Shown here: in pieces, positions 42,275-53,804 of the stretch | Numbering within the stretch: position 1 is the first letter of the stretch | Layout: each line of letters opens with the position of its first letter | Program-made: the position numbers and the translations under genes | Notes under the pieces: generated by a model | What the model was told of the DNA's origin: nothing | Seen by the model: only the letters and a program-made list of their open reading frames with translations | Databases searched by the model: none | DNA from: Gamsiella multidivaricata | Lineage: Eukaryota > Mortierellomycota > Mortierellomycetes > Mortierellales > Mortierellaceae | Direction of reading: 5' to 3' | Assembly (NCBI RefSeq): GCF_025024155.1 | Contig: NW_026251780.1 | Span: 62,001 to 126,000, forward strand | Length of the DNA stretch: 64,000 nt

Positions 42275-43349
42275 AACTTGCTGAACTTAGACCTCTCAAC
42301 TAATCGCCGAGCTGTTGTATTCGGCAAAACCAAGGCATACACCTGGGTTGTCGAGTTTCAGAAGCGCGCTTTGCCACACACTCACATACTGTTGACCTTG
42401 AAGGACCAATTCAAACCTGAGACGACCGAGGACTACGACAGCATCGTCTCGGCCGAACTGCCGGATCCGATCACCGAGTCGTCGCTCCACAACACTGCAG
42501 CGACTTCGGAAATTCATGGGCCGTGTAAAGCCCACTGCTTGGGGGAAGCCGCGAAGAAGTCTTTGGAGCAGCGACCTCAGACGTGCAACAAAGCCTATCC
42601 TCGCGATTTCTCGAACGAGACGGTCAGGAGTGAGAAGGGGTATCCCTACTATCGTCGACGGCGGAGCCGCGTTCACCAACATAGTCAACGCATAATCGAC
42701 AATCGATGGGCGGTGCCCCATAATAAGTGGCTCTGCCCCAAGTATGATGCTCATAGTGTGGAGATCTGCACGTCCATGTCGGTAGTAAAATACCTCTACA
42801 AATATGTGGCCAAGGGCCCTGACCGAGCCAACATGGCTATCGCTCTCGAGAATGGCGATGCCCCAAAATACGTGGACAAAATCCTAGAATTCCGCAATTC
42901 TAGACACATATCCGCCTGTGAGGCACTCTGGAGGATTTGTGCCTCCCCACTGCAAGGTCACGCCTCAAACATTGTGCGATTGCATGTTCACGTCGGGCAA
43001 ATCAGGCCTCTGCAACAACACTCGATTGGTCGTTCGAGCACTCCAGCAGAGATATCTGAGTGCAGAGATCCTTCATGGCGAGTTCAAGGGTCGGACAGTC
43101 CTCATTCCGCGCATAGCACTCACGACCATGGACGGCGGAAGTACGCCAATCAAGTTCATTAGGCACCAGTTTCCTGTCAAGGCCGCATTTGCCATGACCA
43201 TCAATAAGGCGCAAGGGCAAACACCTCAGCACGTTTTTGATGCTGGACAACTATATGTCGGCTTCTCGCGTTGCACTCACCGAGATAATTTAAAGGTTCT
43301 GCATTATAAATGGGCGAGAGGGAGGTTACTCGCGAAACATCGTTTCTAG
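42275..43349 (+). pseudogene. Helitron Rep/helicase deletion fusion
   Basis: The first frame carries Rep motifs: YTWVVEFQKRALPHTHILLT (HUH), then VVKYLYKYVAKGPDRA (tyrosine motif) and ISACEALWRICASPLQGHAS. At about 42995-43010 the sequence jumps, in another frame, to the helicase C-terminus: GLCNNTRLVVRALQQRYL, VLIPRIALTT, RHQFPVKAAFAMTINKAQGQ (motif V/VI), DAGQLYVGFSRCTHRDNL. The Rep N-terminus, the linker and the helicase Walker A/B part are gone. It cannot act on its own but could be moved in trans. Confidence 0.85.
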
Positions 43350-43432
43350 AAAGTTGCTGAGCGCACTATATATATATATATTTTTTTTTGGGCCCCTTGG
43401 ACTCGAGGCGATAACCGCGGGCAACCTGCTAG
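42275..43432 (+). mobile_element. Internally deleted Helitron with preserved 3' end
   Basis: A Rep fragment is fused to the last part of the helicase, and about 80 bases after the stop lies GCGGGCAACCTGCTAG followed by T. This is the standard Helitron 3' terminus: a GC-rich stem region, a short spacer and CTAG at 43429-43432 next to a target T. The start given is the first recognisable coding base, because the 5' TC end was not located. Confidence 0.7.
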
Positions 43433-43806
43433 TAATTAAATAAAATGAGAGAAAGAAAGAGAAAAAAGAGGAAAAAGAGAGAAGGCGAGAACATGGAAGT
43501 GGTGCTCAGGAGCACCTTGATAGCCAAACGCCGTTACCGAGGCTCGGTTCGATAGCGCGGATCCCAGCGGCTCACACGATTAGAAAACAAGAATAGTGTG
43601 TAGAGTCGCCCCCTGAAAATTGCAAAGCCAATGTATTTGATTTTCGTAAGTGGAGAACTGTAGGAGCGTTCATAGTCCAGGACATGGTTCAGGCGTGCAG
43701 ATGTAAAAGAATTATATTGGCTTCATGACTCCCTAATGAGGACTCTATACATGGGGGTACTATGATGATGGTGGTATTGAATAAAGTGGCGTATCTTTAC
43801 AGTTTC
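43433..43806. other. Spacer between Helitron 3' end and the amylase gene
   Basis: A/G-rich run at 43440-43490, then sequence with a weak tRNA-like B-box (GGTTCGAT) that I rejected as a tRNA gene. It includes the amylase 3' UTR. Confidence 0.35.
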
Positions 43807-46184
43807 TTAGCGCTGGGGCTCATCCTCCTTCAAGAGGTGATCCCAGGTATCCAAGGGCTTTGGCAACTCTGGATGTTCGGCCTCGAACTCCTTGGTCTCC
43901 TCCTCCTCACTCTCGCTTTGATCGTCCGCATGTGCGCGTGCATCGTCCTCCTCTCGCTGATGCTTCTCCTTCTCCTCCGGACTCGACTCCTCCACGGTAA
44001 TCCAGCTCTTTCCTTCCTCCTTCTCGACCCACAAGCTGACACTGCCCGAGTGGCAATAGAATTTCGCAGATCCATCCTCCTTGATCGTGACAGGGTCCTG
44101 CCAGTATCCCATCATATCGACCCAGACCTGTCCCGCACGATGGGCGCCGACGTTCATGCGTTTGTTACCCTTGGCGTGTGAGTTCGACATGACAACAGCG
44201 AGACCCTTAGGATGGTGTTCATCGCCGTGGCGGACCCAACCGACGCAGTTCGTGTGGTCGAAGTAGTCGTCTTGGTCACCGTAGGCAAATTCTTTGCGGG
44301 CTAGGAGCATACGGGAGAACATTTCTTTGCGACCTGGGATGGCCGTGTGTGGTTCTTTCGAAGATTTGGCTTCGATGCCGTAGAAGTCACCATAGAAGAT
44401 GCATGGGAATCCATCAAAGCGCAGACAAATAAGCTATTAGAGATGAAAGACATGAGCGTTAGGATGCATGCGAGAAAACAGAATATTTAGGGCGAGAGAA
44501 TATTGAGGGCAGAGGACGTACAGCGGCAGCGAGAGGCTTGAACCAGGGCTCGACAAAGCTTTCGAGAGCTTGGTAGGGCTGGGTATCGTGGTTGTCAATG
44601 AAGGTGACAGCAGACTGAGGGGTTGACTGGACAAGGGAGCCATCAAAGATGGTTCTCATATCAAAGGAGGGGCCTTCCTTTCCTGCACGAGCAAAGTTGT
44701 AGTGAAGTGGAACATCAAACAAGTGGATGTTGCTATCTGTCTCCAAGTGCGAGTCCAAATCATTCACATCTTGCTTCCAGTACTCTCTGCAATGGACGAA
44801 AAAAAATAAGAATGAAAAAGGGCGACTGGTTAGCTGTCATCGCCGAAAATGCGCTTAAAGACGTGGTTGCTTGGTTTTGTTGAAATCCAGAATGTATGTG
44901 CAACTACATACCCAACGGCGAAAAAGTCGGGGTTATTGGACTCCTTGCGGACGTGATCGAGCAGATGAGCAATGAACCCGGCGCTGATGTGCTTCAGTGC
45001 GTCGATTCTGAGTCCATCGATTCCGAACTCGTTAACGCACCTATTTCACAACCAATTCACCCACCGAGGAAGAAAAAACAAAACAATTTCGATTGGTGAG
45101 AAAATTGGTATATGGGGTGGCAAGGTCTGTCAAGGGATGAAAATGCAAACATACCACATGGCCCAGCGCTCAGTCTCGGCAACGACATCCGGGTGCTTGT
45201 AATCGATATTGCAGCACATCAGATAGTCAAAGTTACCGTTCTCGCTATCGACATCGTCCGAGAAGCTCTTGTTCTCGCCCTCGATCCTGAACACAGCCTG
45301 TCCAAAAAAATAAAATAAAATAAAAATAAAAATGAAGCGATCAAAAGCAGCGATCTGTCAGTTTTCATTCTCATCCATCAAATACCTCCGACCGACATCC
45401 ATGCCAATTTTCCATCTCATCAATCATACGGGCGTAAAAAAACCACTTACAGATCTCTTCTCCTTGGCATCCCAATCCGTTCCGGAAAAGTGCGTATAGT
45501 TCCATTCAAAATCCGAGTATTTGCCCTTCCTTCCTGGGAACGTAAACTTTGTCCAAGCAGTAATATCATGCGGGGCCTCGATCTCTTGTGTCCTATCATC
45601 ATCCGCGACTGCAACCGCCTTAAAGACCTCGGTCTCATCGCCCGAGGCCTTGTGGTTCAGGACCGCATCAAAGTAGACTTGGATGCCGTACTTTTTGCAC
45701 TCATCGATCGCAGCCTTGAGCTCGTCCTTGGTACCGTATTTAGTGGGCAGGGTGCCCTTTTGGTCGAATTCACCCATGTCCCAAAGATCGTACACGGCAT
45801 AGCCAACATCATAAGGGGAGCTGTGAGCGAGGAGAAGGAGAACGGTTGTCAATAGGGTGAACGAGGCGGGCGCAAAATAACGAGGGGAGAGAGTGAGAAT
45901 GAGAAAGCGAATGAGATGATACGTTACCTTCCCTTGGTTGGGGGTGGAACCCAGATGGCGGTCAGGCCGAGAGTGCTGAGCAAGCTGGCCTGCTCCTTGA
46001 GACGGATCCAGTGCATGTGGTCTAATAGCATAGTACATATGGAGATGCGATAAAATGTTAATAAACATCATAGTGGTGCACACTTTCACGCGTAAGGCCA
46101 AGCAAGAAACTGCACCGTGTTACCTGCAGGGGTGTACCACTCAAAGAACTGGAACATAGTGACGTTCTCGTGTTTGTTAGGCAT
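43807..46184 (-). CDS. Alpha-amylase of bacterial/intracellular type (GH13, subfamily 5-like)
   Basis: Hydrolyses internal alpha-1,4 bonds of starch or glycogen. Seven exons, 46184-46124, 46021-45928, 45820-45451, 45297-45155, 45040-44912, 44786-44522 and 44433-43807, give 562 residues in frame. Motifs in order: MFQFFEWYTPADHMHW, TAIWVPPPTKGSSPYDVGYA, YDLWDMGEFDQKGTLPTKYG, VYFDAVLNHKASGD, catalytic Asp in GIDGLRIDALKHI, catalytic Glu in VGEYW, transition-state Asp in TFIDNHDTQP, FYGDFYG. There is no signal peptide, so it probably acts in the cytosol on glycogen or maltodextrin. After the C-terminal beta domain comes an unusual tail of about 65 residues rich in Glu, Asp and Lys (EEKEKHQREEDDARAH). 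I chose the first Met (MPNKHENVT); Met 46157 is an alternative. Confidence 0.92.
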
Positions 46185-47691
46185 GTTGGGTCAAAAAAGG
46201 TGGGAGAAGAGGGGGATATGCAAGAAAGGTGGAGAGGTAGAGTTGATCGAGGCTAAGACAAGAATGGTTAGAAAAGTGAGTGTGAAGAAACAAAAAAAAA
46301 GTGAAGGCGGGCTAAGGATGAGTTTTATAGGCAAGGCACGCCAGGGGCAACAAGGCACAGGGCAAAGTCAAATGTAAGACTGATAACCTTAAACAGGAGA
46401 GAAATGGGTCAGACACAAATCGAGAGCGATTGCCAGATGATGACCGCCAGCAGCTCCATTCCCGCCATTCGTGTAATAAGCTGTGCAAAGGAGCAAAACA
46501 ATGTCGTCACCATGACGAGTTTTCCTGGACCAACTGACCAATCACACAAAATCCTCCAGGGCCGTGCCTTTATACAGTATGCCCTGAGCTAGACCAAAAA
46601 GTGCGACATTTCTTCTCCTGGACCAATGAACCACGTCAAAAAATACTATATATATACAACAGCTGAACGTTGTTCAAGTCTTTACCCCTCGCTTCATCGC
46701 TCATCCATGACGTTTTGGTGACAAACGGCAGCCTCCGTTTCTTGTACGGCGATTGAGCGGAACATGAAACGTAGATCAGTTTGCAAATTACAGGAGGTCT
46801 GGATGGTCGATTTGCCAGTCCCTGCAACGGACAGCCTGCAGGTCCATTTTAGTACGCGCTAACCACGAATGAACGGCAATTAGTTCAAAAAGGAAAGTAG
46901 GCAGCCAATTTGATTTGTAGGCCGGAACGCAGAGAGCCATGGTTATGCTAGGGATGGTCCATAGCAAATAAAAGCATTCATAAGCTTGAGAAGTAATGGT
47001 GAATACATATTGCTAGGGAATAGCAACCGAGATTACACATCCGGGCTGTTTTTACGCTGGATATGGATGGAGAAAAAGTCTTGTCGGTTAAGAAGCGTGA
47101 CATTGTGCTGGACCGTGCACTCCCTTACTTTGTACAACAAACATCCATTGAGTGCTCTCAAATCATCGATTCAAATCGCGACTTCTTTGTTATCGTTTGT
47201 GCGGTGTGAATGCAGACATCTTCTGGCATCCGTTGTCTGGTCATCCAGAACAAGCTAGGAAACGATATGATAGACAGCATACCCCATTTCATTCTAGTTC
47301 ATACCATCAAAAAGTCTGGCATTCTTAAATTAATTTGCGTCATCATTGGTAAAAAAACTCAGCGCATTCTTTCTATCCGCACTTCACTAAATCAACTCGT
47401 CTAGATTGTAGATTGAACATGGCTCTTATCTTTTGCTCTCCATAGTGGAGTGGAGATGTTGTGCATAGATGCATTCACGACGCGTGGCTGCTTCTTGGAA
47501 GATGAACCCTTGCTTATCGTAGCCCTGGATGAGCTCGCTTCACGTCCTATCCAAACCCAAACGCGGATTGGGTTCGATATGCGAGACAAAACATTTTTTT
47601 ATGTTTCTTAACTCGTGTTTCGCCGGTTTTTTATGTATATTTTTCACGTCCAGCCACCTTTACTGTATTCATACACTCACAACCTTCAGCA
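46185..47691. other. Intergenic region
   Basis: Amylase promoter side (46185-46400, purine-rich), the inverted dispersed repeat at 46736, and mixed sequence up to the next gene. Short frames show no motif. Confidence 0.35.
46736..46858 (-). repeat. Dispersed repeat, copy 2 (inverted)
   Basis: On the minus strand it reads ATGGACCTGCAG..., GACCATCCAGACCTCCTGTA, ...TTCATGTTCCGCTCA, matching 38513-38606. Several substitutions indicate an old pair. No coding potential. Confidence 0.65.
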
Positions 47692-50246
47692 ATGAGTATT
47701 GAAGCTGTGAGCACCCACACCATCAAGAGCGACGCTGCCACCACCGTCGTTACCCACACCACTACCGTTGTCAACGAGTACGAGGAAACGAACGACGACA
47801 AAGACCACCACTACCAATATCATCACGTTCACGACCACGACCACAAGCACGACCACCATAATTACGATGAGCTTAAGGCCGTTGAAGGTGTCAAAAAGAC
47901 CTTCAGGGATTACTGGCTCCCTTCCCACACCAATTCGGGTTCCAACAACCTTGACGACGAGCATGACGGAGACGAAGACGAGAACGAACATACGAACCCT
48001 TCGCGCTTCTCCCCAAACAGCGTAGTGCGACGGGCCTATGACTACTGGAAAACTCTCTCCCAGGACTCTGAGGAAACCGCGAGGGAACTCGTCCACAAGG
48101 CTCGCATTGCCCGAGACGAGACCTCCAAGGAGGCTAAATGGGCCATGCTTGGCTACAAGCGAGAGGCCCGTGAAGCCTATGAGACTGCCGAGAAAAGGTA
48201 TCGTGACGCCCTTGCGGCGGCCGAGAAGGTGCATGAGGAGGCCCTCGAGAGAGCACGGTCGCGATGGTTCCAGCAGCGAGAGCATACGCAGAAGGAGGTC
48301 GGGGAAAAGGTCGAGGAGATGACCCACCAGAAATGGGATCAGTTTAAAGCAGCGGTCGATTCTTTGGTGTTCAATCCGCCAAAATATGTGTGCAGTCCCA
48401 GCTCGCAGTACTGGTTTTCGAGACAGGACCCGGTTACAGGTTCTGGGTGGGATTGTCGAGAGATCTGGGATCATTCGGACAGTAGGAAGCATGGCCACGG
48501 TGGGTTTAAGATGTTGCCGAAGAAGGAGATTCCGTTAGAGAATGTCCATAGGGTGTTGGAGGGGCTGTGGAAAGAGGCGGGATCGAAGGCTAGGACTGGA
48601 CCGTCGTCTGATTCGGCTTTGAAATATGTCAGAGATCGCTATCATGGTATCTTGGATCGCATTGCTCGTGGCGAGAAAGGAGCAGTAGAGGAACTCGATA
48701 CGTTGATGGAGAAGATCAAGGGTAGGCTGAACGAGGCCAAGTACTCTGAAGAACAGACAGACGCGTGGTTGACGTCGCAGTGGAATGCCGTTGTCCATAA
48801 TACAGGCGAAGCCAAGGACCAATACGAGCACATCTTCAAGAGCGCAATCAAGAGCGTCGAGGATGCACGTACTCAGACCTACAACGCAATCTTTAAAAGT
48901 TTGGAGGAGCCTCTCAACAGTGCCCGTGGCAACATCCAAGAAGTCATCAGAACCTCTAAGGATGATAAAGCCAAGATCCAGAAGACCATTCAGGAAGCCT
49001 CGAGAACATTTGCGACCACTGTCAAGGATGTAGAGGCCAAGATCAAGGCTGTACCCAAGAGCGCGTACGACCATGCACTAGAGTCCTTTCGCAAAGATAG
49101 TGTGAAATTGAAAGCCAAACTCGAGCATGCTGCCAAGGTGGCCTCATCGTTGTCACTTGAGGCTTTCAGATCCGCGGCGGCTCTCCCCCATGAGGCGTCC
49201 AAGTCGGCTTTATCTCTCTCGCGCCATGCGTCCAAGTCGGTGTCATCTGCAGCTGCGAGGGTCGCTCAATCCGGCGAGGGTCTGCATCAGGATGCTAGTC
49301 ATCACTTGCACGATGCCGAAGCATCCGCGGACGTGATCAAGAACCGCGCGTCGAGGGGGTACGAGCGTGCGACAGCCTCAGTCAGTTCGATGTGGACAGC
49401 TTCTACGCCCTTTGAGCCCCACAGTCGGGCCCACGATTCCTATCATCAGTTATTGGGAGATGCGAAGCACAGTTTATTTGCGGGCGGGCATCAACCCGGT
49501 TACGAGCATCATCTGTTGGATACAGGTTATCATGAACTCAGCTCGTTATATGGTGCGCTGACGGCGCTGTATATGTTATTTCTAGCGCGACAGATCTGGT
49601 TGAGAAGGAGGTGTTGTCCCGAGATGTCTGCGGTGGCGACGGATGCGCATGGGAACTTGTATGTGACGAAGAGTAGAAGACGCCATAGTCAGAGCCACAG
49701 CCAGGTGCATGGTTCGGACTCTTCGGACGACCAGCTTCACCAGTACAGCCATCGCCATCACCATCATCATCAGCAGCATGAGAAGCATGACAAGGACATT
49801 CATCGTAAGTTGTCGAAACTGATTCTCTCTCTTTTTTTTTTTTTTTTTTTTTTTTTTGTACGCATTTGTTAACGAACAATCTTTTATATGATATCGAAAT
49901 CCTAGATGAAGAGCACCGCGGGCACCACCATCACCATAACTCCTTCAGCGCGGTCCTGAAGACGTTTACTTCGGTTGTTCCGGCGACCATGGTTCTCTTG
50001 GTTCTTCTTGAACTAGCAGGGTTCTCGCGCGTTGCGCTTCACACGCTTTTTGCGAGCCTCATTATTTCGCAGATGGTACAGTATGGATGGATGAATAGTG
50101 TGATGGAGCAGCTGGGTATCCTCGATAGTGCTCTTGGAGAGGCCGTTTCTGGACATTCAGCGCAGGCGATGGGACGTGCACTAGCCCGGACAACTTTTGG
50201 ACTTGCCGCAGTTGCGAACGCGATCAATGTCCTGCACGATGAGTAG
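47692..50246 (+). CDS. Large helical, His-rich protein with C-terminal membrane segments
   Basis: Unrecognised 817-residue protein, exons 47692-49804 and 49906-50246 (intron with a 25-T run before the acceptor). The N-terminus is rich in His and Asp (YHHVHDHDHKHDHHNY). A long charged helical stretch (residues about 110-600) has many Ala/Glu/Lys heptads (DETSKEAKWAMLGYKREARE) like apolipoprotein or LEA-type amphipathic helices. One hydrophobic segment (YGALTALYMLFLARQIWL, about residue 625) precedes a second His/Ser-rich cluster (SHRHHHHHQQHEKHDKD). After the splice comes a longer hydrophobic pair (ATMVLLVLLELAG and SRVALHTLFASLIISQM). It may be a membrane- or lipid-droplet-associated structural protein with metal-binding His tracts; that is inference. 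Confidence 0.7.
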
Positions 50247-50607
50247 GGATGGACGGGAAAAGGGAGTAGGCGAAGAGGGATAGTGTGATGATGTAGTCTT
50301 AACAATTACCATGGTATTTGATAAAACGAGGTACAGCTCTTTCGATACGACACGCGATGGAGTGCTGTGCAGCAAAAAAAAAAAAAAAAAAAAAAAGGTT
50401 TGGTTTGCCACCAATTTTTATGCGAGTGTTTCAGTTTTATCAGTCACGGATTGTTTGTGCTTTTTGCTCTCGGCGCTCTACGCCTTGGACTCTTCTTTCA
50501 AACACACTTTTCTTCTCGCCTCGCTCGTCTTCCGTTTTCTAACCGAGGAGTCAGGACCAAAACGCAGTGGACATAAACCAGCAACTCCTCAAAAGACTAA
50601 ACTCGCA
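50247..50607. other. Intergenic region
   Basis: Contains an A22 run (about 50373-50396) and the presumed PIF1 promoter. No gene seen. Confidence 0.4.
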
Positions 50608-53142
50608 ATGGAGCGTGTGGCGATGCAGCCATTCGTCCTCTTCCGCAGGAATGCCTCCGTCCGAGGTGTGTGCCTGCAGCAGCACAGCGCCCTTTGCCAG
50701 TACCGGCAACAGCGACTGCTTCCCAGAACCTTGAGGCAATCGAGTTATAGCACGGCCTCCAAAAGTACATATCTAAGGAGCGGTATCACTTCTGTCAGTA
50801 GCAATCGGATTCTTACAGTGAACCAGAACCTGCTCAGATCTTTCAACCAGACACAGACACAGCGACGACCGCGGGCGGTGGGGTTGGCATTGGCGCATGG
50901 AAGAACGGAGGAGGTTCGTACTCGAAAGTACTCTTCAACAGCAGCAGCAACGACAGTCTCATTCGGGGACGACCCTTTCAGTTCAAACGCGCAACGACGA
51001 CGGCGAGCATTCAATTCTCCCCAACCACCAGCATCCTCACCCTCATTATCGCCAGCAAGTAAAGCACAGACAACAGCACCAGCACCAGAACCAGAACTAG
51101 AACCAGAAGGAGTAGAAGCACCAGCAGCAGTATCCTCCACAGATATACGCGTGATCGACATAGACAACTCCATCGTCGCCCACGCGCCCGTCGAGCTCTC
51201 GACCGAACAACGGTTCCTGATTGACCAAGTTATCCACAAAAAGAAATCCGTGTTCTTCACGGGCTCCGCAGGCACGGGTAAATCTGTATTGTTACGACAG
51301 TTGATCGAGGAACTCAAGGAGCATTATCTACCGGGACAGGTCGCGGTGACGGCATCGACAGGAATTGCGGCGTGCAATATTGGAGGGTGCACTTTACATT
51401 CGTTCGCGGGCGTTGGTATAGGGACGGGGACGGTCGAGCAGTTGATCAAGAGATTAGATGATAACAAGAAGGCTAGGGGGAGGTGGAAAAGGACTAAGGT
51501 GTTGATTATTGACGAGAGTAAGTTGTTTCGCATGCTAATGTTCTTTTATCATGGTGCTGTTCTCTGTGAAGCACTTGATCACTTATAATCGCATTTCTTT
51601 GTTGTTGATGTTCATTGAATAGTCTCGATGGTTGACGGTGAGCTGTTTGATAAGCTGGAGCAGATTGCACGGAAGTACAAGCGGAGTAATAAGGCTTTTG
51701 GTGGCATTCAGGTAACACCTTCGGAAACTCTTCTCACGACCCGGTTGACGAACTCCTCTGTCATTATTTTCAGTTCGTTGACACCTTTTTCACTGTATTT
51801 GTGTTTCCTCGTAGCTGGTTATAACGGGTGACTTTTTCCAGCTGCCTCCTGTCGCCAGCAGCTCGTTCGGTCCTCAAGGCCCCACCTCGGCTCCCTCCCC
51901 GACCGCAATTCATTCATGGGTGAAGACCTCCCGCTCGACCACTACCATCATCAAACGCGCCCCCACCTCCTCTTCCTCTTCCGACTCCAAGCCGTTGTAT
52001 GACCCCCCCTTCGACGATTTTGCGCTCTCTGAAGATGATCTCGACCCCTATTATGCAGCCCCACCTCTTCTCGGCCCCGATCCTACAACAGAGGCGGCAG
52101 TAACGCGACCGAAGCTATGCTTCGACGCCAAATCCTGGAACGATTGCATCAACTACACTCTCCAACTAACCGAAGTCTTCCGCCAGCGCGATCCACGATT
52201 TATTCAGATGCTCACAGAAATGCGCCACGGCAAACTATCCGATACAACCTGCGAGATCTTTAAGCAACTTGAGCGAACCCCGCAGTACCCTGATGACGGG
52301 ATCCAGGCCACCGAGTTATTTGCGTTAAGACGACAGGTCGATCAGGCAAATCAACGATATTTGGCTGCACTCCCGGGACCGGTGTATGTGTATGAGCCTA
52401 GGGATGACGGCCCATTGAAGGAGTTTATGGAGAGGGCGTGTATGGCCCCGTCGAAGTTACAGCTCAAGGAGAACGCACAGGTGATGTTGATTAAGAACTT
52501 GACGCCAACGTTGGTGAATGGGTCCATGGGACTCGTTGTGGGATTCCAGGAGGATCGGTCGTGGGATGACGAGAGCGCAGAGTGGGTGACGAGTCGGTTC
52601 CCGGTCGTGAGGTTCCAGGGTGAGGAAGTGGACTTAGTGATTAAGCCGGAGGAATGGAGGATGGAGCTGCCGGATGGTGAGGTTATGGCGTCGAGGATTC
52701 AGGTTCCTTTGATCTTGGCTTGGGCTATGAGTAAGTTATATCACTCTTCCGCACGTCTTGTTGGTTTCTTAGTAACCTAGCATTTGTTCTTTGTGAAGAA
52801 TTTACTCTAATGCCTCTCTCCCTCCTCCGCCTCGCTTCCCCTACTCACTCGTCATTAATTCGTTATATAGGTATCCACAAATCGCAGGGACAGACGATGG
52901 AGAGACTAAAGGTCGATATGGGCAAGATCTTCGAGGCCGGACAGGCCTATGTGGCCCTGTCGCGTGCGACCTCACTCGCAGGATTGCAGGTCCTGAATTT
53001 CAATAAGCGTTCTGTTCAGGCTCATGAGCGCGTTGCACAGTTCTATGATGGCCTCGTTACAGTCCAAAGACTCATGGAGCAGCAAATGAACCAGCCCAAG
53101 AAAAAGGCAAGCAGGAGGAAGAAGGCTTTGACAGAAAAGTAA
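50608..53142 (+). CDS. PIF1: ATP-dependent DNA helicase PIF1
   Basis: 5'-3' superfamily 1B helicase that maintains mitochondrial DNA and resolves G-quadruplexes and telomeric or replication intermediates. Four exons, 50608-51517, 51623-51711, 51815-52730 and 52871-53142, encode 728 residues. The N-terminal 60 residues are Arg/Ser/Gln-rich without acids, fitting a mitochondrial presequence, followed by a disordered Pro/Glu linker. Helicase motifs: Walker [19 protein letters not shown], Ia [13 protein letters not shown], Walker [20 protein letters not shown] (across the first splice), [31 protein letters not shown] block before [18 protein letters not shown] (across the last splice), and [19 protein letters not shown]. 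The tail is basic ([15 protein letters not shown]). Length and motif order match the family. It is a host PIF1, not a Helitron helicase: no Rep domain, and it has host-type introns. Confidence 0.94.
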
Positions 53143-53804
53143 CATTGGCAATGGGGGAGCAATCTAAAAAAAACAATAAAAAAAAATATGAAAATAATAA
53201 TAATAATAATAAATTGCCTTGCGGAGTAAATTTTTTTGGGCGTGTATGGACAAGCGGCCTTGGTAGCCACGGTTGTAAACGTTTTTTTTTTTTTTTTTAA
53301 AGAAAACGTCGTAGACTCTTTCGAATCTACCACGATCCTTTTCAATGATATTTTTTGTCCGTAGCTCATTTCTGAAAAAATGTTCGCGTTTATTCGTTAT
53401 TCTTCTCTTTTCTTTTTTTCTTTTTTTCTTTTTTTTCTTTCTTTCTAGATGCTGCTGAGTAATGGGGGGTTAGAGTGAGGAGGTGTTTAAGTGGAGAGTT
53501 TTCTGTATATAAAAAAAAAAATATCCGTCTAATAGAATCTATGTTTTGCTTTTTGTCCAAAAAAAAAAAAAAAAAAAAAAAAAAAATTATGTGCTTAACA
53601 GGAAAGAAAATAAGATGAAGAATGGGGAGACGAATATAATAAATAAGGTGCAGTCGGAATGCAACTATGCTGAATGTCGTCGAAAAACAGAGGTGAAAAA
53701 TTACACCCCTGAGCAAAGCGGAGTGGAGCGGGGGCGGAGCGAAGCAAAGGAAGGAAGGAAGGAAGGAAGGAGAGCACAGCATCGGCGGTGTTTTTCTCTG
53801 TCAG
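53143..53804. other. Convergent intergenic region with homopolymer runs
   Basis: PIF1 and the carrier gene end toward each other here. It holds T runs (53283-53299, 53405-53440), an A30 run (about 53560-53586) and a GGAA repeat (53749-53768). No gene seen. Confidence 0.45.

Noticed and set aside
43505..43580. Possible tRNA gene (GGTTCGAT box)
   Set aside because: No matching A box, acceptor stem or anticodon arm could be folded around it.
47686..48498. 270-residue minus-strand frame with hydrophobic Val/Leu runs
   Set aside because: Antisense of the His-rich gene's first exon; Val/Leu runs mirror GAC/CAC codons for Asp and His.
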